Shown here: positions 46,763 to 58,404 of the stretch, piece after piece
How positions within the stretch are numbered: position 1 is the first letter of the stretch
Layout: the number at the start of each line of letters is the position of its first letter
Origin: Adiantum capillus-veneris
Taxonomy: Eukaryota; Streptophyta; Polypodiopsida; Polypodiales; Pteridaceae
Direction: 5' to 3'
DNA: 64,000 nucleotides
NCBI GenBank assembly: GCA_014529385.2
Contig: CM043969.1
Coordinates: 23,376,446 to 23,440,445, forward strand
Position numbers and translations under genes: made by a program
The notes under the pieces: generated by a model
The model's input: the letters and a program-made list of their open reading frames with translations, nothing else
Database searches by the model: none
Told to the model about the DNA's origin: nothing

Positions 46763-46810
46763 CTTGTAATTAGGCATCAAACCTTTTTGTATTTACGGAA
46801 CTCCAAGATT

Positions 46811-46924
46811 GGGAAGATTTTGAATACAAGCATCTTTTGATTGTATACCCCACTCTGTGCATTGTATTGGGAAGAATTTGAATATAAGCGTCTTTTATTG
46901 TATACCCCACTGCGCATTGTATTG
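46811..46924. repeat. Tandem repeat of about 57 bp after the H3-like gene
   Basis: Two units start 'gggaag', carry 'ttgtataccccact' and end 'gcattgtatt'. It lies 48 bases past the stop codon, in the likely 3' untranslated region. Confidence 0.85.
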
Positions 46925-47140
46925 TTTTAATTTTGTACCATGCAATGTAGCACTGGTTCAAGTTTTGTCTACCTTTTATTGTATGTATGTAGCCATTAGC
47001 TTGTTTTTGTGAAAAATTGCCTACTTATCCATGCTATGTGACTCCATGCACTTCCTTATGTATCCATGCTATGTGACTCACTATTGAATGGCAAAATCAT
47101 CTACAAAGTGTTGAAAATGGCTTGGAATGCCCCCAAACTG

Positions 47141-47212
47141 GCTACCACAAGGGCGCGCATTTGGGGCTTCCAGAGGCCTATGGATGGACACAATGCGCGC
47201 CCTTGTGGCAGC
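47141..47212. repeat. Hairpin 1 between convergent genes
   Basis: Arms 47141-47161 and 47192-47212 pair over 21 bases with one mismatch around a 30-base loop. The arm core is CCACAAGGGCGCGCATT. Confidence 0.9.
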
Positions 47213-47540
47213 CTTTCCTAGTGCTTTCCAGACACTTTCCAGTGGTTTTCAGACAATTTTGACAAGCAATAAGTATGTTTTGTTTGCTTCAATGATTCAA
47301 TTAGCATAGATGCTTATGGCAATCATCCCCCCTTAGTCCATGTCAGTCCTATACTCCAAAAAGGGCTAGATATTGCCACATAGTTTACACTTGTGGTTTG
47401 TTAATACAACTTTAGGTATCTGGGGCAAGATGGGCTTAAGGTTACTTGGGTATCCATGTCTTTATGTTTTGCAACTGGGTAATAAAGTCTTGTCCCTCTT
47501 TTTTGTGCCTCGGTTTGGTCCTAGATGTGTCCAAATTCAT

Positions 47541-47610
47541 CTGCCACAAGGGCGCGCATTTGCACACTTGATCTGCTGATGGAATGCCCCAATGCACGCC
47601 CTTGTGGCAG
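47541..47610. repeat. Hairpin 2 between convergent genes
   Basis: Arms 47541-47560 and 47591-47610 pair over 20 bases with one mismatch around a 30-base loop. The arm sequence is almost the same as hairpin 1. The rest of 46925-47843 shows no ORF of note. Confidence 0.9.
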
Positions 47611-47843
47611 CATATTTTATGGAATTCCAAGCCCTTTACTAGGCACATTCATAACTTTGGAAGACTAGATATCACAAAGTATGCATTTTTTAAATTTTAA
47701 TGCCTGCCAAACCCTTTAGTAGTCATAGCAGAAATTATGGTGCTTCTCATTCACAATGGAATCCCAACATATAAGAAATTCAAAACCTTGCAAGAAAGAG
47801 AGTCATAGACAACAAAAAGTTGTTTCATTAAAGAAATAATGCT

Positions 47844-49447
47844 TTACATGATATCCGGCTTTTGCTTTAGGATCTTTCTAATTACAATTTTCTGGCGCTT
47901 GGCCTTTTGGGGTGGCTCCCTGTTAAGTAAAGTGGTGGTGATTTCTTGGGTGTCATTAACCCCTACAGCTTGGTTCATGCCGACATGGGCAATAAGGCGC
48001 CCGCGAAAGTTTACACCGAAAGTGGATATTGCAAAGTCTTTCTTTACAAGCACTACAAGGTTGGCCGTTTGGGCAAGTGTTGTTAAACACAACGCCTTGG
48101 AGAGTGAACGGAGAGCAAAAATGTTGTAGCGACCATTGGGAGAGTAGTCGGCATGGACAAACACCACGAAACCAGTGGGAAGTGTGCCGAGGTAGTGAGC
48201 AAGTGCCGCTTGAGGTCCGAACGGCGTCCTCCTACCCCCTGACCGTTGCGCCCAGGCGTCAACCTCCATAACATCCTGCAGAACATAGGTTTTTTGAGAT
48301 ATGGCACAGAATTATGATATACCATTAACAAAATCATTTGTAACAATCAAATGTAAGTGAGCATCTATACCTCTTGTCTACGATCCTCCTCATCGGCATC
48401 CGGGTGCAAGTAAAGATCCACGCTTGACTTCCCCTTTGGATCAAGCAATACAGGTGTTGCATCAGGTGGTGGTGAATCCACTCTTGCACGTTTATCCAAA
48501 CACATGGCTTGCACGGCCACAAACTCCTCCTCATAGACCTTGGCCTGCTCGGCCGCTGCCACCTCGGCTTGTGTGATCGCCACTGTGTCCGCCAAAGTAT
48601 TCCCCATGGGCAGTAGGAGATCATCGTCATGGGAGGTGGTGGTATCAACTTCAAACTTGCCATGGGCATCGAGGATGGAGAAACACTCATCCATGCGAAG
48701 CTCAAAGGATTTCTCCAGATTGTGCATAAACACAAACTCCTCCCCACCCACCACAACGGAGGAGAAGCGGGTAATCTCTACCTCAGGGATGGCATCTCGA
48801 GTGGTGGTTCCTTCTGGCGGTCTCGAGGATGAACCGATTGATGGAGAGGCCTCCAAGAGGCCTTGAATCCCTACAGGGTAGGTCAAGGCAAGCGTCCTCT
48901 CCTCTGCGGATGAGTCAATGGCCGCGGGCTTGGGATCCTTCACATCATCCAATACCCCGCCGATCTACAAGTGAGGTAGCACTACATCAGGGCCTGTTGG
49001 GCACTCATGAACGAGGAAGATCATTATGGCCTGAACAGAGAAAAAAGTGTTTCCGATCCTTCCCTTAGGCATTGCTAGCACATCATCAACTTCAAGCCGC
49101 ACATATTGTCCGGCGGGTTGTGCTATGGTGGCAAAGCGTGCAAGCCGCTGATGAAATGGCCTGTCCCCTTGGTAGATGTGGTGGAGAAGGCCTTCAGGGA
49201 CCCATTGCCCTGGCTAGTTTGGTAGCTCAACAATGAATCTCCCCATGCACGTGGAAATGTATGAAGTAATGTGCTCAAGAGATTGAGAGTGGAGGGTCAA
49301 GGTGGTTTCCAAATCGGGTTGGGTTGTGAAAAATGCTTGAAGCTCAGGGCGATTTGCATGCCCAACCTCAGTAAGGAATGCATCTAAAGCACTAGTAGCA
49401 GCCATGTCTTCTCTTTGCATGATTGGGTATGCTAGGTCTCTCTGCAA
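47844..49447 (-). pseudogene. Transposon cargo gene C, unknown function
   Basis: Exon 1 (49447-48371) and exon 2 (48275-47844) join in frame across a 95-base GT-AG intron. The encoded protein starts around MQREDMAATSALDAFLTEV. It has a middle part EGLLHHIYQGDRPFHQRL and QYVRLEVDDVLAMPKGRIG, an acidic region, and ends with FRGRLIAHVGMNQAVGV and a basic tail (PPQKAKRQKIVIRK). TAG codons at 49214 and 48965 interrupt exon 1 and both could come from CAG. No known domain is recognised. It converges on the H3-like gene across the twin hairpins. Confidence 0.6.
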
Positions 49448-49638
49448 TGCTAGGATGAAAATGGTGAAATGAGGAGGTGGTCCTCCTTATATAGACATAT
49501 TCCATCTCGAAAAAAATTAAAAATATGCATTTAAAAAATAAATTTACACCACCTTAAAACTCAAGTACAACACCTTAAAACTTTTCAAAATCTTTAATAA
49601 AATATCCAATATATAAACGATTAAAGTTACAAGCCAAT

Positions 49639-50962
49639 TCACTTAGACAAGATGATTTCGTCTGTAGCCCAATCTTTGTAAACAAGCATAGTGGCCTCCA
49701 TCTGCCTCCAAATCTATACAACCAAAAAATGGGCAATCAAAATACAAAAACCCACAAAAAATAAGAAAAGGTAGCTAAGCAAGCACAAAGCAGACCTTGC
49801 GTTGTTCTAGTTTGAAACTTACATTACTGACATCCTCGAATCCCATTATGACAAAGTGTTCCCGAAGATTGGCAAGAGTCCAATGCGGATTCACTGCAAC
49901 CACCTCCACCTTGTTATTGGGCATGCGGACACGAATTTCAAAGGATTGAATCTCTTCGGCTATCAGCTGCAAGGGTATCCATTTGCCACATTTGTGCATC
50001 CACCTCTCGTAGCTAAACCGTGCATACAAGGTGCACCTTGCTTTCAAATACCGAAGGCAAAGCTGTGTGGGGGACACATTGCACTTATAACGGTCACCAT
50101 CATGCAAACCATCAACATAGCCCCAATTGACACCTAGAATGGTGTCCATTGCATCTATGTCAACTTCTTTGCAAACAAACATTGTTGGTGTTTCTACAAT
50201 CGGCAGAGAGCGGAATGCATGCACAAACAAATGAATGGGACAACCAACTGAGACCCACCGATCTAGTTGCCTTACCAAACTTTAGGGACCCTTGGAAATC
50301 TTGCAGTACCTTGCGCTTGAAACAAAGCAAAGCCCAATGGTCTGGAGTTGGCCATTCTGCACTCTGCAATGTGAGTGTCTCCACGGCTTCTAACCTACCA
50401 TAGCTTTGGCTTGACTTCGGCACCACGTACTTGTGGGAGTACATGAATATTTGCTGCTCGGCAAGTTTTTTCGATGAAACATTAGGAAACATAAGCTCCC
50501 CAATGTGAGCATGCACAACCATGAACGTGCCTGAGAGGCACTCAAGCGACTACTCCTCAACTAAGCTAGATGGAAAAACATCTTTACAAATACCCTTAGT
50601 TAAACATAATGATCACATAAATGTAAACATGACGTATGCATGGGATAGATAAACCATGAAAACTTACAATGAGGTGCAAATTGAGTTGATGCCCTCTTGA
50701 GGTGGAGCTCAGCTGCACTGTAGACGTGTTGCATGATGGCCACCATTCCAGACTTTGTTTCTTTGAATGCCAATAGACGGCCCTTCCAATGACGTTCCAA
50801 TACGCCTCGACACCGTACGCGATGAGGTCTAGCACGTGACGGTTGCATGTATACCCATGCACCCTTCTTGAATACTTGTGGGATCCATACCCCCTCTGAG
50901 TCTTTTGTGTTGTGCAACACAATCTCTTCTATCTCTGGTTTGGGCCGTCTATGCGTGGACAT
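49639..50962 (-). pseudogene. Transposon cargo gene B, unknown function
   Basis: Four exons are inferred: 50962-50668, about 50568-50276, 50193-49823 and 49713-49639, with GT-AG introns and matching phases. It starts MSTHRRPKPEIEEIVLHN and ends ATDEIILSK. Exon 2 appears to carry one TAG near its start. The third exon has SFEIRVRMPNNKVEVVAV and WTLANLREHFVIMGFEDV, which recalls a ubiquitin-like beta-grasp fold, but only weakly. The gene lies next to the right terminal repeat and is followed downstream by gene C in the same direction. Confidence 0.55.
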
Positions 50963-51654
50963 GCTTGGGAAGTTGGGCTTAGGAAGGGATTTGAAAGAGT
51001 TGAGTACTGTGGAGAGAGAATGAGGAGCTGAGGGGAGGGTGAGGTGAGCTGCCTATGGTGGCTATGGTGGCTTTGACAGTGGAGATAGAGAAAGAGGGGA
51101 GGAGTGAGAGGTAGAGAGGTAGAGAGGATAGTGGAGCTGTGGGCTATGGAGGGTGGGACTGTAGAGGGTTGATGGAGGTGTGAGAGAAGGGGGAGCTATG
51201 GAGAGAGAGGAAGAGAGTGGTGGAAAGATTTTGGCTATGGCTGCCTTGACTGTAGAGAGAGAATGGGAGGAGGGAGAAGAGGGAAAGTGTAGGAGAGAAA
51301 AGTAATGAGGAAGAGAGAGAAAAGTGAATTTTGGGGGGAAAAATTGACTTTTTTAAGTTAGTTTATGTTTTGGGGCAGTTTTGGAGGCAAATGGGTCAAC
51401 TTTGGAACTTTTAAAAAAAATTCAAATTTTAGGGTTTTTAAGCATGCGCGTTTTTTTTTTGGGGGTTCCTCCCTCTTTTATGACACCTCTCTCCTCCTAT
51501 TTACCCCCCCCCCCCCAGCCTACCTCCCACCTCTCTCTAAGAACCAAGCATTGAAGAGGGAGACAATTAAGCTGCACCCCTACCATTCCTCCCCCTCTAG
51601 GTGATATCCCAAGAGCCTTCTCATTGGTTCTCCCTTAAGCCTTCACTAATCAAA
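50963..51654. other. Right subterminal region, purine-rich
   Basis: 50990-51330 is strongly G/A-rich with many 'gagagag' and 'ggctatgg' phrases and probably holds the promoter of gene B. A C run lies at 51505-51517. No gene. Confidence 0.6.
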
Positions 51655-51687
51655 AAGGCCCAAGGAGAGTCCATATTTTTCCTAATG
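51655..51687 (-). repeat. Right terminal inverted repeat
   Basis: Reverse complement begins CATTAGGAAAAATATGGAC; see the left repeat. Gy6 gag sequence resumes directly after it. Confidence 0.93.
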
Positions 51688-52712
51688 CTTCAAACTCCGC
51701 CATTCGTTAAGCACTTTGTCCTTTTCATTGCTTGCAAATCATACCCTTCATGATGGAGACTCGTAGATTTTTCCATGTATTTGGAGTTTCTCCATTGCCA
51801 CAAAGGTTAAACCACCTTTGACTAGCCGATTTCTAGAAGTGCATAGCTACATGACGTAGCTTGGAGGACTCCGTGCTCGGAGGTTGCACTATATAATCAT
51901 GTCAATGTATAATGTGAGTTCGAAAGGAGGGGTTTTAAAATGCCAAAAATTTAGGCAATTTAACAGAGATACATTGAAATAAAGGGGTTTTATATTAAAT
52001 TTTGGGAAAAAATCATGAAATAAGGGGTCATTTTATTCATTTAGAATTTTTGAAAGAGGGGGTTTTTTTAATACCCCACGAATGCACGTTATATAAGGGG
52101 GTATTGAATGGTGAACCCCCCGAGACTCCGTGAACACCTTGTCTCCAAAGGCCGCATCAAATTGTTGGATGAAGGCTAATACTTTGTCGGTAGCACCAAA
52201 GGTGTCATCATTGGTGAGAAAAGATATACTCTTTCCTCCCTCTTTGAACTTCTTGAGCTTTTGTGACCTTTTCCATGAAGGGTATGATTTGCGAGTCCTC
52301 CCTCTTGTATTCTCTAGGAGAATAGCCATAGCTTTTATCGAAAGAGGAGGAAGGTGAAGGGTATGATTTGCGAGTCCTCCCTCTTGTATTCTCTAGGAGA
52401 ATAGCCATAGCTTTTATCGAAAGAGGAGGAAGGTGAAGAAGAAGGAGAAGAGGGTGACCTCTTTCTTGCCTTTTTCTTCCTTTGTTTCATCTCTTCCCTT
52501 TTGGAGTGACGAGGAGAAGGACTATGGGTTGACCGTTTCCTCTTGGGAGGAGTTGGCGATCGTCTAGACTGCCGTCTTTGTGGAGCCACATCTTCAGAAG
52601 AACTTAAAGATTCATTACTTTCTTGTGTATGGGAGGGAGTCTTCTTTTGGGGGTCTCTTTAAGAAGCCTCCTAAGCTCTCTCTCCTCTTGAAGATGAAGG
52701 GAAATCCCATAA
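51688..52712 (-). pseudogene. Gy6 Gag, middle piece
   Basis: ATDKVLAFIQQFDAAFGDK and KLKKFKEGGKSISFLT match the Gy2 gag core, preceded by a Ser/Arg/Lys-rich stretch (KKARKRSPSSPSS). 51890-52110 holds unrelated AT-rich sequence that splits the gag homology. A 79-bp direct duplication breaks the frame. The last five bases, CATAA, are the left target duplication of Gy7. Confidence 0.82.
52279..52437 (-). repeat. 79-bp tandem duplication in Gy6 gag
   Basis: Two adjacent near-identical units start 'gggtatgatttgcgagtcc'. The length is not a multiple of three. Confidence 0.9.
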
Positions 52713-53374
52713 TGTCAGGTCCCCACCCCGCCATATCACATGGCGGATCTGATGGTGAACCTGGTGGCCACTAGATCTATAGCGGAAGCAAACAATGTGG
52801 TTCAGGGTTCAACTAGCTCTCTCATCACAAAGTGAGTCGAGTTCGAGCCTACTAGCAATGAGATCTAGCTACACGTCGCAAGAGAAGCGTACTTAACCTA
52901 TCTAGCAATCCGAAGACCCACCTTCCAAGAGGAGAGAAATCCCGAGTGCCTTTTTCCCCATGTTTCAGAGACACGTACACTTGAGACTTCGCCTCTCTAG
53001 GGGCAATGAGTATTACTAGTATCGACTTAAACATTATGGGGACAGAGAGTTCCCGACCAATCGGGACCACCCTTCTCATAGGCATTGCAACCTGAGCCAA
53101 GCCCCCACTTTCCACCCCCACACTCACTCTTCCTTGTGTGTCCTAATTACTACCACAACAGTTGTTCAACATAAACATCCCTTGATTAGATTCCGAATCA
53201 CAATGTTTGTTAAGACAACCCTTCAACCAGTATTGCAAAGTGGCACCAAGACAGTACTCTAGTAAAAATTCTACTCAAACTTATTCATTAAAATTCCAAT
53301 GTTCTGGAGGTACAACATCCCCCCTCCAGCGAGAGATTACTCCTCCCGTTGTCGCCTAGCTGCCCATACAACTA

Positions 53375-53490
53375 GGTATGTCCACCGCATAGAAAGCACG
53401 ACATGGACATTCTCACCGCATAGAAAGCAAGAAGTGGGTTCCCACCACATAGAAAGCGAGTTGTGGGTATCCACTGCATAGAAAGAAAGT
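53375..53490 (-). repeat. Fourfold tandem repeat of about 30 bp in the Gy7 LTR
   Basis: Four units each contain 'cgcatagaaagc' or a close variant followed by a 'gtgggtatcca' type phrase. The same array occurs at 61272-61390 in the other LTR. Confidence 0.88.
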
Positions 53491-54785
53491 CATGGATAAA
53501 GGCTCTAAGCTAGTAACTCTAGCTACCGCGAAATTGTCGCGAGCCGCCCCCTGTGATCAGTAAGGGGATTAGGACTAATTCAACATTGAAAATAGAATGA
53601 ACATGTCGAGCTAAATTTTCCCTAGCAGACACTGTTTTCTATTGCAAACAGTATATCCGTCAATCATTTCTTTCTTACTTTAGATTTAATGTACAAATGA
53701 ATTCAAATGTCGAGGTCTCCGTCAGATTTCTCCAACATGTTTGGGAGTATGTTCTTTCCTAGCTAAACGTGTGCAATGTTTAATTAAACAACTTGAATAA
53801 GATTGTGACCTACCTCTTCCATTTCTTCGTAATGGCCGGTGCTTGTTCGTCCATGGGAGCTTTTCCTTTCCCATTCACGTTGCTCGTTCCCGCCTCACGG
53901 GGTCGTGGGTACCATCGAAGCGAGTTCCCTTAACCGGGGCCATTTTATACTCACTACTTTAAATGATAAACTTGAAGAAAAGAGCTAAGGTCCGAGAGCA
54001 CCATAACAATCCAAATGGCAGATTAGAATCATTGAACAATCCTCCTTATGCAAGAGGGTTAGATTTTTCATTCAAGACCTAGTAATTTAATGGGTAATAC
54101 TTTACTTGTTCTATGGGAACCGGCTCTAAATTTAATCACTTGGCTTAGATGATTAAGAAATTCACAATTTTACTAATTAATTTACAAGAGAGATGAAGTA
54201 AGCAAGCTCAATCACTTTCCTATAGCAATTAGAAAGATGTAGAGTTCCCGCATGCATAGGTGAGAGAAAATTCTCTTCTTAGTGGCCTAATGCGGATTAA
54301 TTTTTCTCTTAATCACATCTTAATGTGTGAGAAAAATTGAATCTAACTTAATTACATTACTATTGAGTGGTAAAAGGGTGAATTTCATCAAGTCTACATT
54401 GACAATTTATTAACTATGTTGCCTAGAGAGAATCTCTCTTAATCATGTATTAATTATTGATTAAGAGTGATGAATGGCTGCATAAATTAGCTAATTGGAT
54501 GATGATTATGTAATGGAGTATAGCTATGTAAACTTAGAGAGAAGCTATTGGGAATTATAGCTAGGATTAAGCATAGTAGACGAGAATTTTAAGAGAATGA
54601 TGAAGAGGTTTACAGATGAGCATAAATAAAATCATGATTACCGTGATTAGGGGTTGAAAATCCTCTCAATTTTCTGATCCAAATGAGTTCTCAAGACGAG
54701 AATTCGGCAGCACTTCCCTCCTTTGCTTCTCCTTCAAAAACTATGTGTGTCGGAAGCACCTCCCCAAGGTGTGTGTGTACTGGGT

Positions 54786-54798
54786 GTGTGTGTGTGTG

Positions 54799-54841
<43 letters not shown>
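54786..54841. repeat. (GT)n microsatellite in the Gy7 LTR
   Basis: A GT run broken by a few bases; its partner is at about 62725-62779. Confidence 0.9.
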
Positions 54842-54844
<3 letters not shown>

Positions 54845-54848
54845 CACA

Positions 54849-54860
54849 CCTTTAAATAGG
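54849..54860 (-). promoter_or_regulatory. TATA-type box in the Gy7 LTR
   Basis: Minus strand CCTATTTAAAGG, placed mid-LTR as expected for the U3 promoter; its copy is at 62785-62796. Confidence 0.55.
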
Positions 54861-55510
54861 CTCCTCAAGGCTGACAATTGATCTGGGTTTCTATAAGCAT
54901 CTGAGTGAGCACTCAGTTAATGCATTGGCAAGTCTAGTTGCCTACCCACCAAGTGTCCAGTTGGTAAGTTTAACTGGCTCTCACAACCACTCTCTAGCTT
55001 GGAAACTTCCCTACAACTCCCACAAGGCAAGAGGGCGCCCCCTAGCTGCTAAATCTAGCTCAGAGTGGCCTGGAACCTGCTCCCACAGAGCCTCGAGCCC
55101 TAGTGCCTCCCTACACAACTTTAGGAAAAATTGGTTTTAGGCTAAAACGACCCATATGAGTCGGAATTTAATGCCGTAAATTGCTATACTGAGTTCTAAC
55201 TAAGGTGTACTGGACCGAGTACCTGCCATATTTAGCAACCGCTGGGTCCGAAAATGCATTTTTTCATATTCGGGGTACGGGTGCAGTTTTTTGAGACGGT
55301 CAAAACTGAACGGGTCGGGTGACCAAAAACTTACTATTTTTGGATTTTTTTTACAAAATTTATTTTAATTCACATTTCGAAGATTTAAAAAATTCTAAAC
55401 ATCATGGCACTGACAAAATTTGGAAAACTGCTAAAAATAGTAACTTTTTTCCATTATGCTTATTTCATGGTACAAGGGTGCTCTTTTTGGTCGGGATCAG
55501 AGACCTTACA

Positions 55511-55521
55511 ACCTCCCCAAC
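55511..55521 (-). other. Gy7 polypurine tract
   Basis: Minus strand TTGGGGAGGT abuts the LTR tip TGTAAGG. Confidence 0.8.
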
Positions 55522-55541
55522 GTGAAAAATTTGAGATGTCC

Positions 55542-56207
55542 TCATCTCAAGAATGTGTTTGGGTAATGTTTTAAGAGCGTTGTTTCGTCCTCCCAAGTTG
55601 CATCTTCTTCAGGATAATCCTTCCACTTTACTAGATGCTCCATGATAGTTATGTTGCGTAGCTTCTTTTCCCTTGTTTCTAGTACATAGTCAGGTTGGAG
55701 CTCGAGAACTCCTTGTGCTGGCATGACTATCTGATCTGAGTCCAAGAATTGATCAGGATTAGGGATATAGGGTTTGAGTAAGCCGACGTGGAATACATCA
55801 TGAACCTTCAAGTTTGCAAGTAACTTTAGCTAGTAGGCTTGGTCACTCACAACCTTAACAATCTCGAATGGTCCACAATACCTTGGGCTTAGCTTCTTGT
55901 ATCTACCTAGTGATAAGTTTCTTTTCTTTGGTCGGACTTGCAAAAAAAACTTATCCCCTTCTTTGAAAGTTCTTTCCGAACGGTTCTTGTCTGCATAGTG
56001 CTTCTGTCTATCCTGAGCGGTCTGAATGTCTTGGCGAATAGCTCTAGTCTGAGCTTCCATATCTTCTAAGATCTTCCTAGAGGCTTCTACCCTGATGGTT
56101 GGATCTGAGAAGTTTAGTGGTGCTAAACAGTCCTGTCCATAAAGATCTTTGAAGGGTGACATTCCAATGCTTCTGTGTTCGGAATAATTATAAGCATACT
56201 CCACCAA
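55542..56207 (-). pseudogene. Gy7 integrase C-terminus and chromodomain
   Basis: LVEYAYNYSEHRSIGMSPF, a barrel domain FKEGDKFFLQVRPKKRN, VHDVFHVGLLKPYIPNP, then a clear chromodomain: PDYVLETREKKLRN and EHLVKWKDYPEEDATWEDE. A stop separates SDQAY from the VHDVFH part at about 55830. Confidence 0.93.
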
Positions 56208-56304
56208 AGGTAGATATTGTAACCACTTCTTTGGTTCTTGCGAACAATAGGCTCTGAGAATGTCCTCGATGACTTGATTAACCCTTTCAGTTTGCCCATT
56301 TGTC

Positions 56305-56603
56305 TGCTACTGATGATATGCTGTACTGAAGGCTAATTGTGACCCAATAGATTGGAAAAGAGAATTCCAAGATTTTGATGTAAACTTGGCATCTCTATCA
56401 CTGACGATACGCTTGGGTAGACCATGTAGACTAAAAATATCCTTGATGAATACCCGACTAATATATGAAGCAGTAAAGGTTGTCTTTACGGGTATTAGAT
56501 GAGCCACTTTTGTGAGCATATCAACAACCACGAAAACAGAATCATAACCTCCTGTAGAAGGTAATCCTATAACAAAATCCATACTGATGCATTCCCATTT
56601 CAT
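56305..56603 (-). pseudogene. Gy7 integrase core
   Basis: Catalytic Asp residues lie in ISMDFVIGLPSTGG and VSDRDAKFTS. A TAG follows AYHQ, and the Glu block TNGQTERVNQ comes next in frame. Confidence 0.93.
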
Positions 56604-56627
56604 CTGGGGTATGTCAAGAGGTTGAAG

Positions 56628-57164
56628 TTACCCTGGTAACTTGATTCTTTCGGCCTTTATCCGGTGACAAGAAAGACACTGTCTCACATAGCGAATTATG
56701 TCTCCTTTCATTCCAGACCAAAAATAACTCCTTCTAACAGCATGAAGAGTCTTAGCATAGCCTGGATGTCCAGATGTAGGGCTATTGTGTGCTTCATACA
56801 GAATAGCCTTCTTTAAAGCTGGGTCTCTGGGTACACAGAGTCTATGTCTGTAGAAAAGACATCCTCCCATAAGAGAGTAATCTTTAGCTTCAGGCATCTT
56901 ATTCTTCTGGACTAATGATACTATACGTTGGTATTCTGGATCTACCAAAGATGCTTCTTTGATTCTATCCCAGATAGGATTATTTGGAATAGAGATAGCT
57001 CTGAGAAAAGATTTTTGGCTAAGTCCATCTGCAACTGCATTTTCCTTCCCTGGTCTATACTTTATGTCAAGGTCATATTCCTGTAAAAGCTCTATACATC
57101 GCCGTTGTCGCATGTTGAGAATAGGTTGAGAAAAAATCCATTTTAAGCTCTTGTGGTCTGTCAC
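56628..57164 (-). pseudogene. Gy7 RNase H end and integrase zinc domain
   Basis: TDHKSLKWIFSQPILNMRQ and GKENAVADGLSQ (RNase H), then HNSPTSGHPGYAK and CLSCHRIKAE (zinc binding). A single TAG divides it from the upstream RT/RNase H ORF. Confidence 0.93.
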
Positions 57165-57167
57165 TAG

Positions 57168-58377
57168 CTAAAACTTGCGCCCAAGAAGATAATGTCTCCA
57201 TAACTTCAGCACATGTATAACCGTTAAAAGTTCCAGATCATGAGTAGGATAATTCTTCTCATGATCCCTCAGGTTTTGCGAGGTATATGCCACCGGTCTT
57301 CCTTCTTGAGTAAGAACTCCGCCTAGAGAAAATTTGCTAGCATCGGTTGCTACTTCAAATTCCTTATTAAAATCTGGGAGCTTTAAGATAGGAGCTGAGA
57401 CCAAAAATTCTTTTATCTTAGAAAAGCTAAACTCATGCTCGGTCTTCCATTCGATCTTCATTTCTTTCTTCAGGAGTTCCGTCAAAGGTGCAGCAATACG
57501 TATATAATCCTTGACAAGAATCCTGTACCATCCCGTTATCCCAAGAGATCCTCTTACTTCATTGACGGTAGATGGTTGAGGCGAATCAACGATATCCTTG
57601 ACTTTGTTTGGGTCCACTGAAATCCCTTCAGCCGATATGACAAATCCAAGATAATTGACCTTTGGTGAGCAAAAGGTGCACTTGCTCTCTTTAGCGTAAA
57701 GTTGGTGTTCCCAAAGAAGATCAAGTACTTTGCGAACATGTTCCTCGTGATCTGCCTCGTTCTTAGAATAGATCAAAATATCATCAAAGAAAACCAAGAA
57801 AATCAACGAGGTAAGGTCTAAAAATATTCTGCATAAGTCGATTGAAGCTTGCAGGAGCATTTGTTAGACCAAAAGACATTACTGTGAATTCGTAGTGTCC
57901 ATACCTAGTGTTGAAAGCTGTCTTTGGAATATCTGATTCCTTGATCGTGATTTGGTAATATCCTGACCTTGGATCAATCTTTGTAAACATTTTGGCGCCG
58001 TGGAGTCTGTCCAAGAGTTCGTCAATCCTTGGAATTGGATACTTGTTCTTGACAGTTACTTGGTTCAGTCCACGGTAATCTATGCATAGCCATAAGGTTC
58101 CATCCTTCTTCTTCTGAAAAAGAATTGGTGCACCCCAAGGAGAAGTACTGGGTCGAATGAATCCTTGCTCAATGAGTTTCCTAAGTTGTTCCTTGAGTTC
58201 GATGGCCTCTGGAAGTGACATTTTATTAGGTCTTGTTGAGATAGGTTCACATCCAGGGATAGTCTCAATCTTATGATCTACTTCTCTATGTGGCAGAAGA
58301 TTCATAAGGTCTTCAGGGAATACATCATCATACTCCCTCAACCAGTTTGGTCGAAGTGAGGTATCTGATTGGTCCAC
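57168..58377 (-). pseudogene. Gy7 reverse transcriptase and RNase H
   Basis: [53 protein letters not shown], then a frame change near 57810 and the active site [25 protein letters not shown] and the RNase H start FEVATDASKFSLGGVL follow. Confidence 0.94.
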
Positions 58378-58404
58378 CTTGTTGATCTTTACCGCATAAA
58401 TTTT

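Larger units (their letters stand above)
42301..51687. mobile_element. 9.39 kb DNA transposon carrying a histone H3-like gene
   Basis: Inverted termini of 33 bp (31 match) bound the block, and Gy6 gag homology stops at its left edge and resumes at its right edge. Inside are a four-exon transposase-like gene and an intact H3-like gene on the plus strand, twin hairpins, and two spliced genes on the minus strand. The ends read CATTAGGAAAAA. No clear target duplication is visible; gcc/gct or TA are possible. The superfamily is not assigned. A CACTA element is unlikely because the tip is CATTA, not CACTA. Confidence 0.88.
52713..55510 (-). repeat. Gy7 3' LTR
   Basis: Starts TGTCAGGTCC and ends ACCTTACA. 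It holds a fourfold tandem repeat and a long GT tract. Small ORFs inside it are not supported as genes. Confidence 0.95.
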
